64,000 bases of DNA. Source: JAVBMJ01 sp031551275. Lineage in GTDB: Bacteria > Bacteroidota > Bacteroidia > Bacteroidales > Rikenellaceae. Positions 51,227 through 58,593 of the stretch are shown here, in pieces; within the stretch, counting starts at the first letter, position 1; the number at the start of each line of letters is the position of its first letter. The notes beneath the pieces were generated by a model, which saw nothing but the letters and a program-made list of their open reading frames with translations, was not told the origin of the DNA and did no database searches. A program made the translations under genes and the position numbers. The stretch covers positions 1-64,000 of the forward strand of contig JAVBNX010000001.1 of assembly GCA_031551275.1 (NCBI GenBank), given 5' to 3'.

Positions 51227-53407
51227 TTAGTAGGGGGGCTCTATCGACGGTTCGCCGATGTACCACCAGCCTTTGCCGTGATCGGTGTGTTTCCTTACGT
51301 TGTCTGCGTCGGTGTAGTATTCGTAGCGGCGGTCGTAGTCGAAATATTCGAGTTGCGAGAACCAGGAAGGTATCTGTTGGGTAATGTTGTTGTTGCTGCA
51401 TAAAAAGATCCTGAGCCTCGGGCAACTGCTCACGTCGATACCGGCCAGTTTGTTGTAGTAGAGGTTCAGGTAGTCGAGTTGGGGTTTTCCCCTCAGGTCC
51501 AACGAAGTTATCGAGCTGCCCCGGACGGTCAAGCTCTCCAGTTTGGTGCATCCCCCGATATTGAGCGAGGCGAGCTTGCCGCGTATAAAGGTTCCCCGGA
51601 TGTAATTGTCGATGGAGAGCATGCGCAACTCCTGCAAAGAGCCCAGATAGATCGAGGTAAGTTGTGTGTTGGAGCCGATCGCGAGCGTCTGGAGGTTTTT
51701 GAGGTGCTGGAGCCCCTCCAGGCTGGTTACATCGATGTGATCGATATACAATGCGGTTACCGCCTCAGACTCCTTGCGCGAGATCCGGTAGTCTTTGTTG
51801 ATGTCGGCGACACCCCGGACGACTCCCCGCAGGACCGGGTCGGGGAAGTACTCGCCCATATCCTCCTCGTCGATCGACCCCGAATCGGAGACGTCGCCGA
51901 TGAACTCCACCCCGAAGAGCTTGCAGGCGGGTTTGACCATGTACTCGGTTTCGCTGTCCAGGCCTCTGAAGGTAACCAGGTAGGGATTCTTGAGGTCGTC
52001 CATGTGTTTGTTCGAGGCGTATTGGGTTTGCAGGCGCGCGCCCGTTTCGTTGTCATACAGGGCCACTCCGACGTCGACCGGGAAGAAAGTCTCGTTGCCC
52101 ATCCAGACCGAGAGCGTGGCGTAGGTCTCCTTGTCGGTCTCGATATCGTAGTCGGCGAAATGGGGCAGCAAATGCTTGGACATAAAGGGCGGGAACTCGA
52201 CTTCGGGGGTGTAGAAGGAGTGTTTGGCCAGCTTGTTTTTGAACAGCTTGGCCATCACGTAGGCGTCGCCCGCCAGAGCCATGCCGGTCGAGAGTTTGGT
52301 GTCCTTCAAATCCTTGTAGCACTCGCCGGTGGACAGGTTGGCCGCGTCGATCTTGAATTGGGCTCCGGTAACCAGCTTGGGCGTCGCGCTCAGGCCGAGC
52401 CCGGCGTTGAGGCCGTAGAGGCTGAACAGCATCGACACCTTGACCCCGTGGTAGATCTTGCCCTTGACGTTGAATTCGGAGACCTTCTTGAACACTTCGT
52501 CGTTCGGATCGGAGGTCCCGGCCTGGCTGTATTCGCTCCACTCCTGATTCTCGTACCGTATGCCGTAGCTGGCGCCCAACACGAAACTCAGCGTCGAGAC
52601 CAGGGATATCTCGCCCTCCGCCCCGGTCGTATAGTAGAGTATGACCTTGGGCACGATGATGACCGGGCCCATGGTAATCTTGCCGCAGGAGACCGTGCAG
52701 AGCTGGATATCTTTCTTTATTTTCCCCTCCAGGGCGGCCTTTACCTCGCCCGTGACCTCCAACCGGGGATTGACCGCGACGTTGAGGTATTGAAGGGTGG
52801 CAATGTTGATCTTCATGTTGAAGTCCAGCTTCAACGAAAATTTGAACTTCAATTCGGCGCCGATGGTCAGGTCGCCCTCCTTGAACTCCTTTTTGAAGGG
52901 GATCTCGATAAAGACCTCGTTGGGCGCCCCCCGTGTGGTGCCGGCCGGGTAGCGCGATTTGGCAAACGACATGGGGTTGCCATCCGGATCGAGCACTTCG
53001 GTAATGTACTGGCCCAGGTCCAGCGATTGGTCGATATCCAGCTCCTCGAACGCCTCGTCGAGGGGGACCGGTTCGGTCCTTACCACCGTTTGGCCGCCCT
53101 GGCTTTCGACGGCTGTTACCCGGCCTAAAAAGCCGTTGGGCATCCGCTCCGTGGTAATGCTGCTCAGCAGGATTTGGCCCACCTGCGGGATCGAGGCGGC
53201 GGGGGTCCCCCCCGCGAAGGTGATCGCGTCCTCTTCTACGTTGGTCACGTTGGCCGCGGTCGCTTGGTCCATATCGACGGTCCCCTCGCTCAGGGTGTAG
53301 GTCACCTGGCCCCCGTCCGGGCCGGGACCCGGGGCGGGTTGCGTTTCCGGTCCGTCTTTGCCGCATCCGGCCAGCAGTATGGCGGTAAGAAGTATCCGTA
53401 GTTTCAT
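51227..53407 (-). CDS. Lipoprotein with C-terminal leucine-rich repeats
   Basis: A 726-residue lipoprotein (short signal, lipobox ILLAGCGKD, then a Pro/Gly linker). Residues about 40-480 form a beta-rich region of unknown family. Residues about 540-700 hold leucine-rich repeats (LQHLKNLQTLAIGSNTQLTSIYL, LESLTVRGSSITSLDLRG, YLNLYYNKLAGIDVSS), in the short LRR style of Bacteroidetes surface proteins. It is a single gene on the minus strand, converging with the Cthe_2159-like gene. It likely mediates protein or glycan binding at the surface; I do not recognise the N-terminal domain. Confidence 0.78.
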   Translation of the reverse strand: MKLRILLTAILLAGCGKDGPETQPAPGPGPDGGQVTYTLSEGTVDMDQATAANVTNVEEDAITFAGGTPAASIPQVGQILLSSITTERMPNGFLGRVTAVESQGGQTVVRTEPVPLDEAFEELDIDQSLDLGQYITEVLDPDGNPMSFAKSRYPAGTTRGAPNEVFIEIPFKKEFKEGDLTIGAELKFKFSLKLDFNMKINIATLQYLNVAVNPRLEVTGEVKAALEGKIKKDIQLCTVSCGKITMGPVIIVPKVILYYTTGAEGEISLVSTLSFVLGASYGIRYENQEWSEYSQAGTSDPNDEVFKKVSEFNVKGKIYHGVKVSMLFSLYGLNAGLGLSATPKLVTGAQFKIDAANLSTGECYKDLKDTKLSTGMALAGDAYVMAKLFKNKLAKHSFYTPEVEFPPFMSKHLLPHFADYDIETDKETYATLSVWMGNETFFPVDVGVALYDNETGARLQTQYASNKHMDDLKNPYLVTFRGLDSETEYMVKPACKLFGVEFIGDVSDSGSIDEEDMGEYFPDPVLRGVVRGVADINKDYRISRKESEAVTALYIDHIDVTSLEGLQHLKNLQTLAIGSNTQLTSIYLGSLQELRMLSIDNYIRGTFIRGKLASLNIGGCTKLESLTVRGSSITSLDLRGKPQLDYLNLYYNKLAGIDVSSCPRLRIFLCSNNNITQQIPSWFSQLEYFDYDRRYEYYTDADNVRKHTDHGKGWWYIGEPSIEPPY

Positions 53408-53650
53408 ATCGGAAAGGAATTATGGGGTTTCTGTCCGAAATTTCGCCATAATTTACCCTCCGGGTCAACGGATTTCACAAATTTTCGACCGGATTCCGCA
53501 AAAACGAAGGCGGTGTCCCAAAACAGCGTGGCTCCTTCATTTTTTCAGGGCTGCAATGAGAATATCGGGGTAAATGTTATGCAAAGCGGAACACAATAAC
53601 GGAAATTTCCATACCTTGTATGCAATAATCCATTTAAAAACAACTTCCCC

Positions 53651-54127
53651 ATGAAAAAAATCCTGCTTTTATCCGTCATGCTGCTCGCGGCGGCGGCGGT
53701 TCTTACTTCCTGTAAAAAGGATAAAGAGGAAGACACCTTCACCAATACCGTTGTCTATCAATACAGCGGTCAAACTTACAACTGCAATATCACAAAGGTC
53801 GTGCAAACGTATCACCCCGGAGGCGAGACCTCTGTCGGCGTGGATCTCGAAATTTATTTTACGGATCCCGGCGGTTCGGAGCAATCTTTCTTCTACGAAA
53901 CTTTTTGCCCGTCCGGCAGTACCAGGCTCGTTGCGGGAACTTACTCCATGAATGCGACGAACGCCCCGTTCTCGTTCAGCGGCGAAAGTGATCTTTCCGG
54001 CCCCCTGGTAATAACCCTCACGGGTGACACCTATACCATCAAAGCCTCGGGGCAGATAGACTTGGAAACTGCGCCCTCCTCGGTCACGGTCAGCTACAAG
54101 GGCGCGATCACTCTCCAGCAGGACTAA
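53651..54127 (+). CDS. Small lipoprotein of unknown function
   Basis: A 158-residue lipoprotein (signal peptide, lipobox AVLTSCKKD). The mature protein (about 135 residues) is beta-rich with many Thr, Ser and Gly: an early TVVYQYSGQTYNCNITKV, a mid SEQSFFYETFCPSG, and late TYTIKASGQIDLETAPSS. This resembles single-domain secreted proteins of Bacteroidetes with no assigned role. It is a single gene between an upstream minus-strand gene and a bidirectional terminator at 54131-54172. Confidence 0.75.
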   Translation: MKKILLLSVMLLAAAAVLTSCKKDKEEDTFTNTVVYQYSGQTYNCNITKVVQTYHPGGETSVGVDLEIYFTDPGGSEQSFFYETFCPSGSTRLVAGTYSMNATNAPFSFSGESDLSGPLVITLTGDTYTIKASGQIDLETAPSSVTVSYKGAITLQQD

Positions 54128-54130
54128 AAA

Positions 54131-54172
54131 ATGAAGAAGAACCTGTCTCGTTTGAGGCAGGTTCTTCTTCAT
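54131..54172. terminator. Bidirectional terminator
   Basis: ATGAAGAAGAACCTG (54131-54145) pairs perfectly with 54158-54172, and four more pairs including one G-T extend inward to a GTTT loop. It lies between convergent genes with stops at 54127 and 54192. Confidence 0.85.
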
Positions 54173-54191
54173 ACTTACCCGGAACCGCTGC

Positions 54192-54797
54192 TTAGAAGCG
54201 GAAACCGACACCCAGGGAGACCCTCTGGGGCAGCATCTTGGCGTCGCCCAGGTTGGCGTCGTCGTTGATGGCGTTGATCATACCGATCTTGTAGCCCGCG
54301 TTGATCTGGATGCCGTTGCCGAACTCATAGCCCACCTGCGCTCCCACGCCGAAATCCCAAGGCTGGAGGTAGTCCTCTTTATAGAGCTTGTAGGTCGGCT
54401 CCTTGTAGCGCGCATCGAAGCCCACGCCCACGTACGGGCCCACACCTGCGTAGAAACGGCTGTTGTTGCCGACCTGGCACTGGGCCATCGCGTAGATGGG
54501 GATCTCGACACCCCAGTACTCAAAGTCGCGGGCGACGCCCCCGGATTTGGTCTCCGAGCTCTGGTAGTGGAACAGCAGCTCGGGCTGGATGGCGAAGAAC
54601 TCCCCGAAATCGAACTTGGCGAACCCGCCCAGGCTGGCCCCTACGCCCATGTTGGACTTCACGCCAGGCATATCCTTGAGCACGAAGTTCGAGAGGTTCG
54701 CGTCGGCTTTGATACCGAACGACGTTTGAGCGTTGGCCTGCATGGCGCCAAGTCCGATCAGGGAGAGGGTCATTACCGATACAATCGTTTTTTTCAT
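54192..54797 (-). CDS. Outer membrane beta-barrel protein, paralogue of the one at 35268
   Basis: A 201-residue protein with a signal peptide (…GAMQANAQ) and the same barrel layout as the 213-residue protein at 35268-35909: SFGIKADANLSNFVLKD near the start, EYWGVEIPIYAMAQ in the middle, and a Phe-ending C-terminal strand LGVGFRF. The two share the middle motif YWGxEIPxYAxxQ. Each has a TACCTTYG -7-type element about 55 bp upstream. They probably encode small outer membrane proteins of the PorT-like family. The function is not known. Confidence 0.85.
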   Translation of the reverse strand: MKKTIVSVMTLSLIGLGAMQANAQTSFGIKADANLSNFVLKDMPGVKSNMGVGASLGGFAKFDFGEFFAIQPELLFHYQSSETKSGGVARDFEYWGVEIPIYAMAQCQVGNNSRFYAGVGPYVGVGFDARYKEPTYKLYKEDYLQPWDFGVGAQVGYEFGNGIQINAGYKIGMINAINDDANLGDAKMLPQRVSLGVGFRF

Positions 54798-54860
54798 GGC
54801 TTTGAATTTTTAGTTGGTTTAAGTATTTGGTTTATTGTTTGTTCCTGGTGCGAAGGTAGG

Positions 54861-55313
54861 TCACAGAAGACAGCTCAGGCGCTTGAAAATGACCGGGACG
54901 CGCTTTGTCGTTACCGAACACTCCATCGGGGCTACCGAAGTTTCTTTCGTTTTACCCGATGCGGCGCGCGGCGCGGGGACGACCGGGGCCAGCTTGCCGC
55001 TCAGTTCGACCAGCACGCCGCTCTTGTCGGTGATGTCCACCGTGACCGACCAGCACTCCTCGCCCGATTCGGTGACGGAGAGGTCCACGGTCAGATCGCT
55101 GCGGCCCATCAGCCCCTCCTCGGCGAAGAAGCGGCACTCGCCGAAGCGGAAAAACTCGACCTGTCGGCCCAGGATCCCCGAGACGTAGGCTTCGATCATC
55201 CGTGCGGGGGAGACGGCGCAATCCCTGGGCTCCTGCTTTAGGTCGACGACGTATTCGTAATGGTCGGCGTCTTGTCCGTCGCGGCTCCTGATCTTGTACT
55301 GGTCGAGTAACAT
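54861..55313 (-). CDS. Small cytoplasmic protein of unknown function, tail encoded by a repeat
   Basis: A 150-residue protein without a signal peptide. The body (YEYVVDLKQEPRDCAVSPARMIEAYVSGILGRQVEFFRF…LTVDLSVTESGEECWSVTVDITD) alternates strands and one helix and is rich in charge. I do not recognise the family. The last 30 residues or so (SVAPMECSVTTKRVPVIF) fall in a DNA segment (about 54891-54955) repeated in diverged form at about 55374-55440, which lies just upstream of the promoter. A perfect -7 element lies at 55334-55341. Its length is variable in principle because the tail is repeat-derived. Confidence 0.6.
   Translation of the reverse strand: MLLDQYKIRSRDGQDADHYEYVVDLKQEPRDCAVSPARMIEAYVSGILGRQVEFFRFGECRFFAEEGLMGRSDLTVDLSVTESGEECWSVTVDITDKSGVLVELSGKLAPVVPAPRAASGKTKETSVAPMECSVTTKRVPVIFKRLSCLL
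54891..54955. repeat. Dispersed repeat, copy 1
   Basis: Starts with GACCGGGAC and, after 10 unmatched bases, GTTACCGAAC. It aligns without gaps to the copy starting at 55374. In one plus-strand frame both copies encode a TGT…VTExSxGxTE pattern; on the minus strand both encode SVxPxExSVTxxxVPV. This copy lies inside the 3' end of the gene at 54861-55313. Confidence 0.5.
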
Positions 55314-55333
55314 GGCGGTTTGGTTTTATGGTG

Positions 55334-55341
55334 CAAACATA
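55334..55341 (-). promoter_or_regulatory. -7 element of the small unknown gene
   Basis: Minus-strand TATGTTTG matches TAnnTTTG exactly, about 20 bp upstream of the ATG at 55313. Confidence 0.5.
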
Positions 55342-55373
55342 GGGAGGCCGCCCCGCCCGGGAAAGCAAAAACC

Positions 55374-55440
55374 GACCGGGACTACCCGATCGGTTACCGA
55401 ACTTTCGTATGGGGATACTGAAATTACTTGTGTCGGGAGA
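55374..55440. repeat. Dispersed repeat, copy 2
   Basis: Shares GACCGGGAC, then after 10 bases GTTACCGAAC, and the periodic GGGG-TAC-GAA pattern with the copy at 54891. It runs from just upstream of the small gene's promoter into the 3' end of the peptidase gene at 55424. Confidence 0.5.
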
Positions 55441-56527
55441 TTAATGCGTGGACCCAACCGTCGATCTCTTTCTGTTTCACGCCTAACTCTTCGAATATTT
55501 GCTCGTATCCATTGCAATCGAAGAGGCGCAATACTTTTTCCGTACCGTAGTTCTCCAACGCATATTCCACGATGAGCGCCCCAAGGAGATACTGCAGATT
55601 GGTTCCCCCGGGCAACTCAGGATGATTGGATATTGCGCTGTAATCCGAGAAAGCAATATCGTGTCCGGCCATGTATTGTTTCAGGTTTTTTACGTGGTAG
55701 CCGTAATCCCGGCCTGAAGTGCCGCCGTAATACGTCGCGATTCCCTCATGCATCAACGAAGTGGCGCGGGGATACAACGGGATCATGACCGCATGGACCA
55801 ACTCGTGACAGTGGTCGGGCCGGGCGGTAAGCACGACCCTCGGGAAAAGCGTATAGCCTGCGTATGGTTTTTCACTCCGGGCAACGGAATAAGAGACGCC
55901 CAACAATGACCAGGCTTCATCCACATTATGCCCGATCAGGTAAGTAATATCGCTATGATCCTCGATGCCGTATCGCCGCTTGAAAGTTTCGACGAACTTG
56001 CCGTCCCTATCGAATTCGTTTGTATCGAACTCCAAGGACTTGGGATAATAAAAATCGACGCAGTTGCTCCTGTAATGATTCAGGCCGGGTTTAACGGCAT
56101 CGAAATAGTTGAACAGCCTGAATTGTCCGTCCGTTTCCGCCGCGAGTACTTTATAGATCTGAAAGACTATATTGCCCTCTGCCACCGGGATTTTGAATTG
56201 CGCGATCGTGTTGATCTCGTATGCCCTGTCGGAAATCGTCCTGATACTGAATGTAAATTGCTCGCTGACCCTATACAATACGGTCTGGTGGGACATGGCG
56301 TGCAGCAGTATATCCGGCTCCGCGCCGCCCCACAATCCGGCCCGGATCGAATCTCCGGGCTCCTGTTCCATACCGAAAGAGTCGATGTAACGGCTCCATA
56401 CGTCGGCCACGGCTGCCACTGCCTTGTCGTTCGACAGGAGGGTCACTTCCGGGCTGAAAGTCAATACCTGCGCGTGAACCGCCGGGCAAAGCAGAGTGAA
56501 TACGGCAAGTGAAATTTTTGATCTCAT
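55424..56527 (-). CDS. Secreted gluzincin-type metallopeptidase (HExxH)
   Basis: A 367-residue exported protein (signal peptide ending VHAQ). The zinc motif HELVH (about residue 239) is followed after roughly 15 residues by MHEGIATYYGG, whose Glu would be the third ligand, the layout of peptidase MA-like gluzincins. The N-terminal third is a beta-rich domain of unknown type. It is the third gene of a minus operon after a LytTR regulator and a LytS kinase and starts 3 bp after the regulator stop, so it may be the output or signal partner of that system. A longer open frame reading into the regulator gene in another phase is not used. Confidence 0.8.
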   Translation of the reverse strand: MRSKISLAVFTLLCPAVHAQVLTFSPEVTLLSNDKAVAAVADVWSRYIDSFGMEQEPGDSIRAGLWGGAEPDILLHAMSHQTVLYRVSEQFTFSIRTISDRAYEINTIAQFKIPVAEGNIVFQIYKVLAAETDGQFRLFNYFDAVKPGLNHYRSNCVDFYYPKSLEFDTNEFDRDGKFVETFKRRYGIEDHSDITYLIGHNVDEAWSLLGVSYSVARSEKPYAGYTLFPRVVLTARPDHCHELVHAVMIPLYPRATSLMHEGIATYYGGTSGRDYGYHVKNLKQYMAGHDIAFSDYSAISNHPELPGGTNLQYLLGALIVEYALENYGTEKVLRLFDCNGYEQIFEELGVKQKEIDGWVHALISRHK

Positions 56528-56529
56528 AA

Positions 56530-57294
56530 TCAATACTCTTTCGTAAACCACGCCTTGAACTCCGAGGCTTTGGGTTTGCTTACGATGATGCGCTCGGGGA
56601 CGGGGACGGAGAGGTTGACCGAGAGCTTGCCGGCGAACCAGACCGAGAGGTCCTCGACGGCTTTGTGGGCGACGATGTACTGGCGGTTGACGCGGAAGAA
56701 GCGCTCGGGGTCGAGCCTTTTCATCAGATCCTCCAGCGAGTGGTCCAGCATGTAACTGTTGGAGTCGAAGGTAAAGACACGCGCCACCTTCAATTCGGAG
56801 GTGCAGTAGGCGATCTGATCGACGGGCAACGGGATCAGCTTGTCGCGGTGGGGGACCAGGAAGTGGGTCTTGTGGCGGGTTTGCTTTTGGTTGAGGGTCT
56901 CGATCAACGAAGTGATCATCTGCGAGTTGCCGCCCTTGTGGGAGAAATCTTCGAATTTTTTGATCGCGCGGGCCAGCCTTTCGCGGTTGATGGGCTTCAA
57001 CAAATAGTCGATGCCGCTCACCTCGAAGGCCTCGAGCGCGTACTCGTTGTAGGCGGTGGTAAAGATCACGGGGCAATCGACCTTGACCTGGTCGAAGATT
57101 GAAAAGGAGCTGCCGTCGGCCAAATGGATGTCCATAAAGGCGAGGTCGGGGGCGGGATGGGCGTTGAGCCATTCGACGCTCTCCTCGACGCTCTGCAAAA
57201 CGGCCAGGATCGAGATGTCGGGGCGGATCGCGTGGATGGTGCGGCGCAGGGTCTCGGCGGCTACCACCTCGTCTTCGATGATGATCGCGTTCAT
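56530..57294 (-). CDS. LytTR-family response regulator
   Basis: A 254-residue regulator. It has a receiver domain (IIIEDEVVAAETLRRTI, phospho-acceptor in DLAFMDIHLADGS at about 55, and YLLKP) and a LytTR DNA-binding domain (IPLPVDQIAYCTSELKVARVFTFDSNSYML, then FFRVNRQYIVAHKAV). Its ATG overlaps the stop of the upstream kinase gene. It likely controls genes for envelope functions and perhaps its own operon, with the peptidase gene as third member. Confidence 0.95.
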   Translation of the reverse strand: MNAIIIEDEVVAAETLRRTIHAIRPDISILAVLQSVEESVEWLNAHPAPDLAFMDIHLADGSSFSIFDQVKVDCPVIFTTAYNEYALEAFEVSGIDYLLKPINRERLARAIKKFEDFSHKGGNSQMITSLIETLNQKQTRHKTHFLVPHRDKLIPLPVDQIAYCTSELKVARVFTFDSNSYMLDHSLEDLMKRLDPERFFRVNRQYIVAHKAVEDLSVWFAGKLSVNLSVPVPERIIVSKPKASEFKAWFTKEY

Positions 57295-58373
57295 AGGGCT
57301 TGCTCGTTTTGGGGGATCAGGGGGACTTCGACGCAGAACGTGCCGTTGCGGTCGGAGATCTCGATCCCCATTTTAAACAGTATGGCGTAGCGGTCGACCA
57401 GATTGGCCAGGCCCACCCCCGCGCCCAGGCTCTTCTCGGCTTTGGGGTTGATGGGGTTACTGACCACGATGCTTTGGCGTTCCGTGGTGCGTATTTCGAT
57501 CCTCAGGGGGGATTTGTTGCTGATCACGTTGTGCTTGACCGCGTTCTCGACCAACAGTTGGATGCTGACCGGCATGATCAGCCATTGCTTGTATGCGGGC
57601 TCTATTTTGTGCTCCACGATCAGGTTGTCGCCGTAGCGGATCTTCAATAGCGAGAGGTAGGAGCCCACGTATTCGAGCTCCTCGTCCAGCGTGCGGATAT
57701 GTTTGTTGTTCAATGTGTAGCGAAAGACGGACGAGAGGTTTTCGACGTAGTCGCGCGCCTTGTCGTCGTCGATGCCGATCAAGCCGTTGAGCGTGTTGAG
57801 CGAGTTGAACAGGAAGTGGGGGTCCAACTGGTTTTTCAGCGCCTCGAACCTCATGCGGATGTTCTCCTCCATAAGTTTCTGGTTGGCGATGATGGTCTGC
57901 TCGCGCTTGTAGTTGCTGTACAGGTAGCGCGTGGTCAAGCCCACCACCACACCCAGGAACATATCTTTGAGCAGGTTGACGTAAATAAACCCCTGCGCGG
58001 CCAGCCCCTGTTCCCCTCCCAGGGCGTACCACTGGAGTTGGGCCAGCACGGGACTGGCCAAAATGCAGATGAAGACCGTCCCGAATCCGGTGGCGAAGAA
58101 TTTGCGCCTGCTCTTCATCGGGGAGACCAGGATCCGGAAATTGAACATCGAGAGCCAGTAGAACAGCAAAATATTGCAGCTCAGATGCCAGGCGAAATAC
58201 TTGGCGATTACCAGCCAGTCGCCTACCTCGCGGGCGGAGACAACGCCCCTCGAGCGGCCGAGCACGACCCCGAGGATCAGGATCAGGTTCAACATCAGGC
58301 TGATGACGACCGACGTTTCGAGTGCCGTTCTCCGGCTGAGCTGGGGCGGAAGCTCCCGTTTCTTTTTTACCAT
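57291..58373 (-). CDS. LytS-type sensor histidine kinase
   Basis: A 360-residue membrane kinase with about four hydrophobic segments in the first 150 residues (VVISLMLNLILILGVVLG, FFATGFGTVFICILASPVLA). The cytoplasmic part has the His_kinase motif LDPHFLFNSLNTLNGLIG (His near 186), and the HATPase N-box LLVENAVKHN with GAGVGLANLVDRY. It forms a translationally coupled pair with the LytTR regulator. It lacks the Gly/Pro/His-rich loop of the other LytS kinase in this window. Confidence 0.94.
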   Translation of the reverse strand: MVKKKRELPPQLSRRTALETSVVISLMLNLILILGVVLGRSRGVVSAREVGDWLVIAKYFAWHLSCNILLFYWLSMFNFRILVSPMKSRRKFFATGFGTVFICILASPVLAQLQWYALGGEQGLAAQGFIYVNLLKDMFLGVVVGLTTRYLYSNYKREQTIIANQKLMEENIRMRFEALKNQLDPHFLFNSLNTLNGLIGIDDDKARDYVENLSSVFRYTLNNKHIRTLDEELEYVGSYLSLLKIRYGDNLIVEHKIEPAYKQWLIMPVSIQLLVENAVKHNVISNKSPLRIEIRTTERQSIVVSNPINPKAEKSLGAGVGLANLVDRYAILFKMGIEISDRNGTFCVEVPLIPQNEQAL

Positions 58374-58564
58374 GAGGTCTTTGAATCCATTGCGCCGTAA
58401 AATTAATGTTCTTTACGCGAATTCGGCAAAATTAACGACCGAAACGTCCGATCCCGCGACCCAAACTGCCGGGAGCGCCACCGAACAGTGCTCCGGGCGG
58501 CATATTTTGTTGCTTATTAGGCGTTTGTCGGGCGGAGGGAAAACCGGGTTTGGAATTTTGGAGT

Positions 58565-58572
58565 TATCTTTG
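58565..58572 (+). promoter_or_regulatory. -7 element of the DUF5686 gene
   Basis: TATCTTTG matches TAnnTTTG exactly, 21 bp before the GTG start at 58594. Confidence 0.55.
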
Positions 58573-58593
58573 CAGCGAATTTCCAGACCGACC

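Noticed and set aside
55424..57172. A 582-codon minus frame joining the peptidase to upstream sequence
   Set aside because: The upstream 215 codons read the LytTR regulator gene in another phase and give Arg/Pro-rich nonsense; the signal peptide at 56527 marks the real start.
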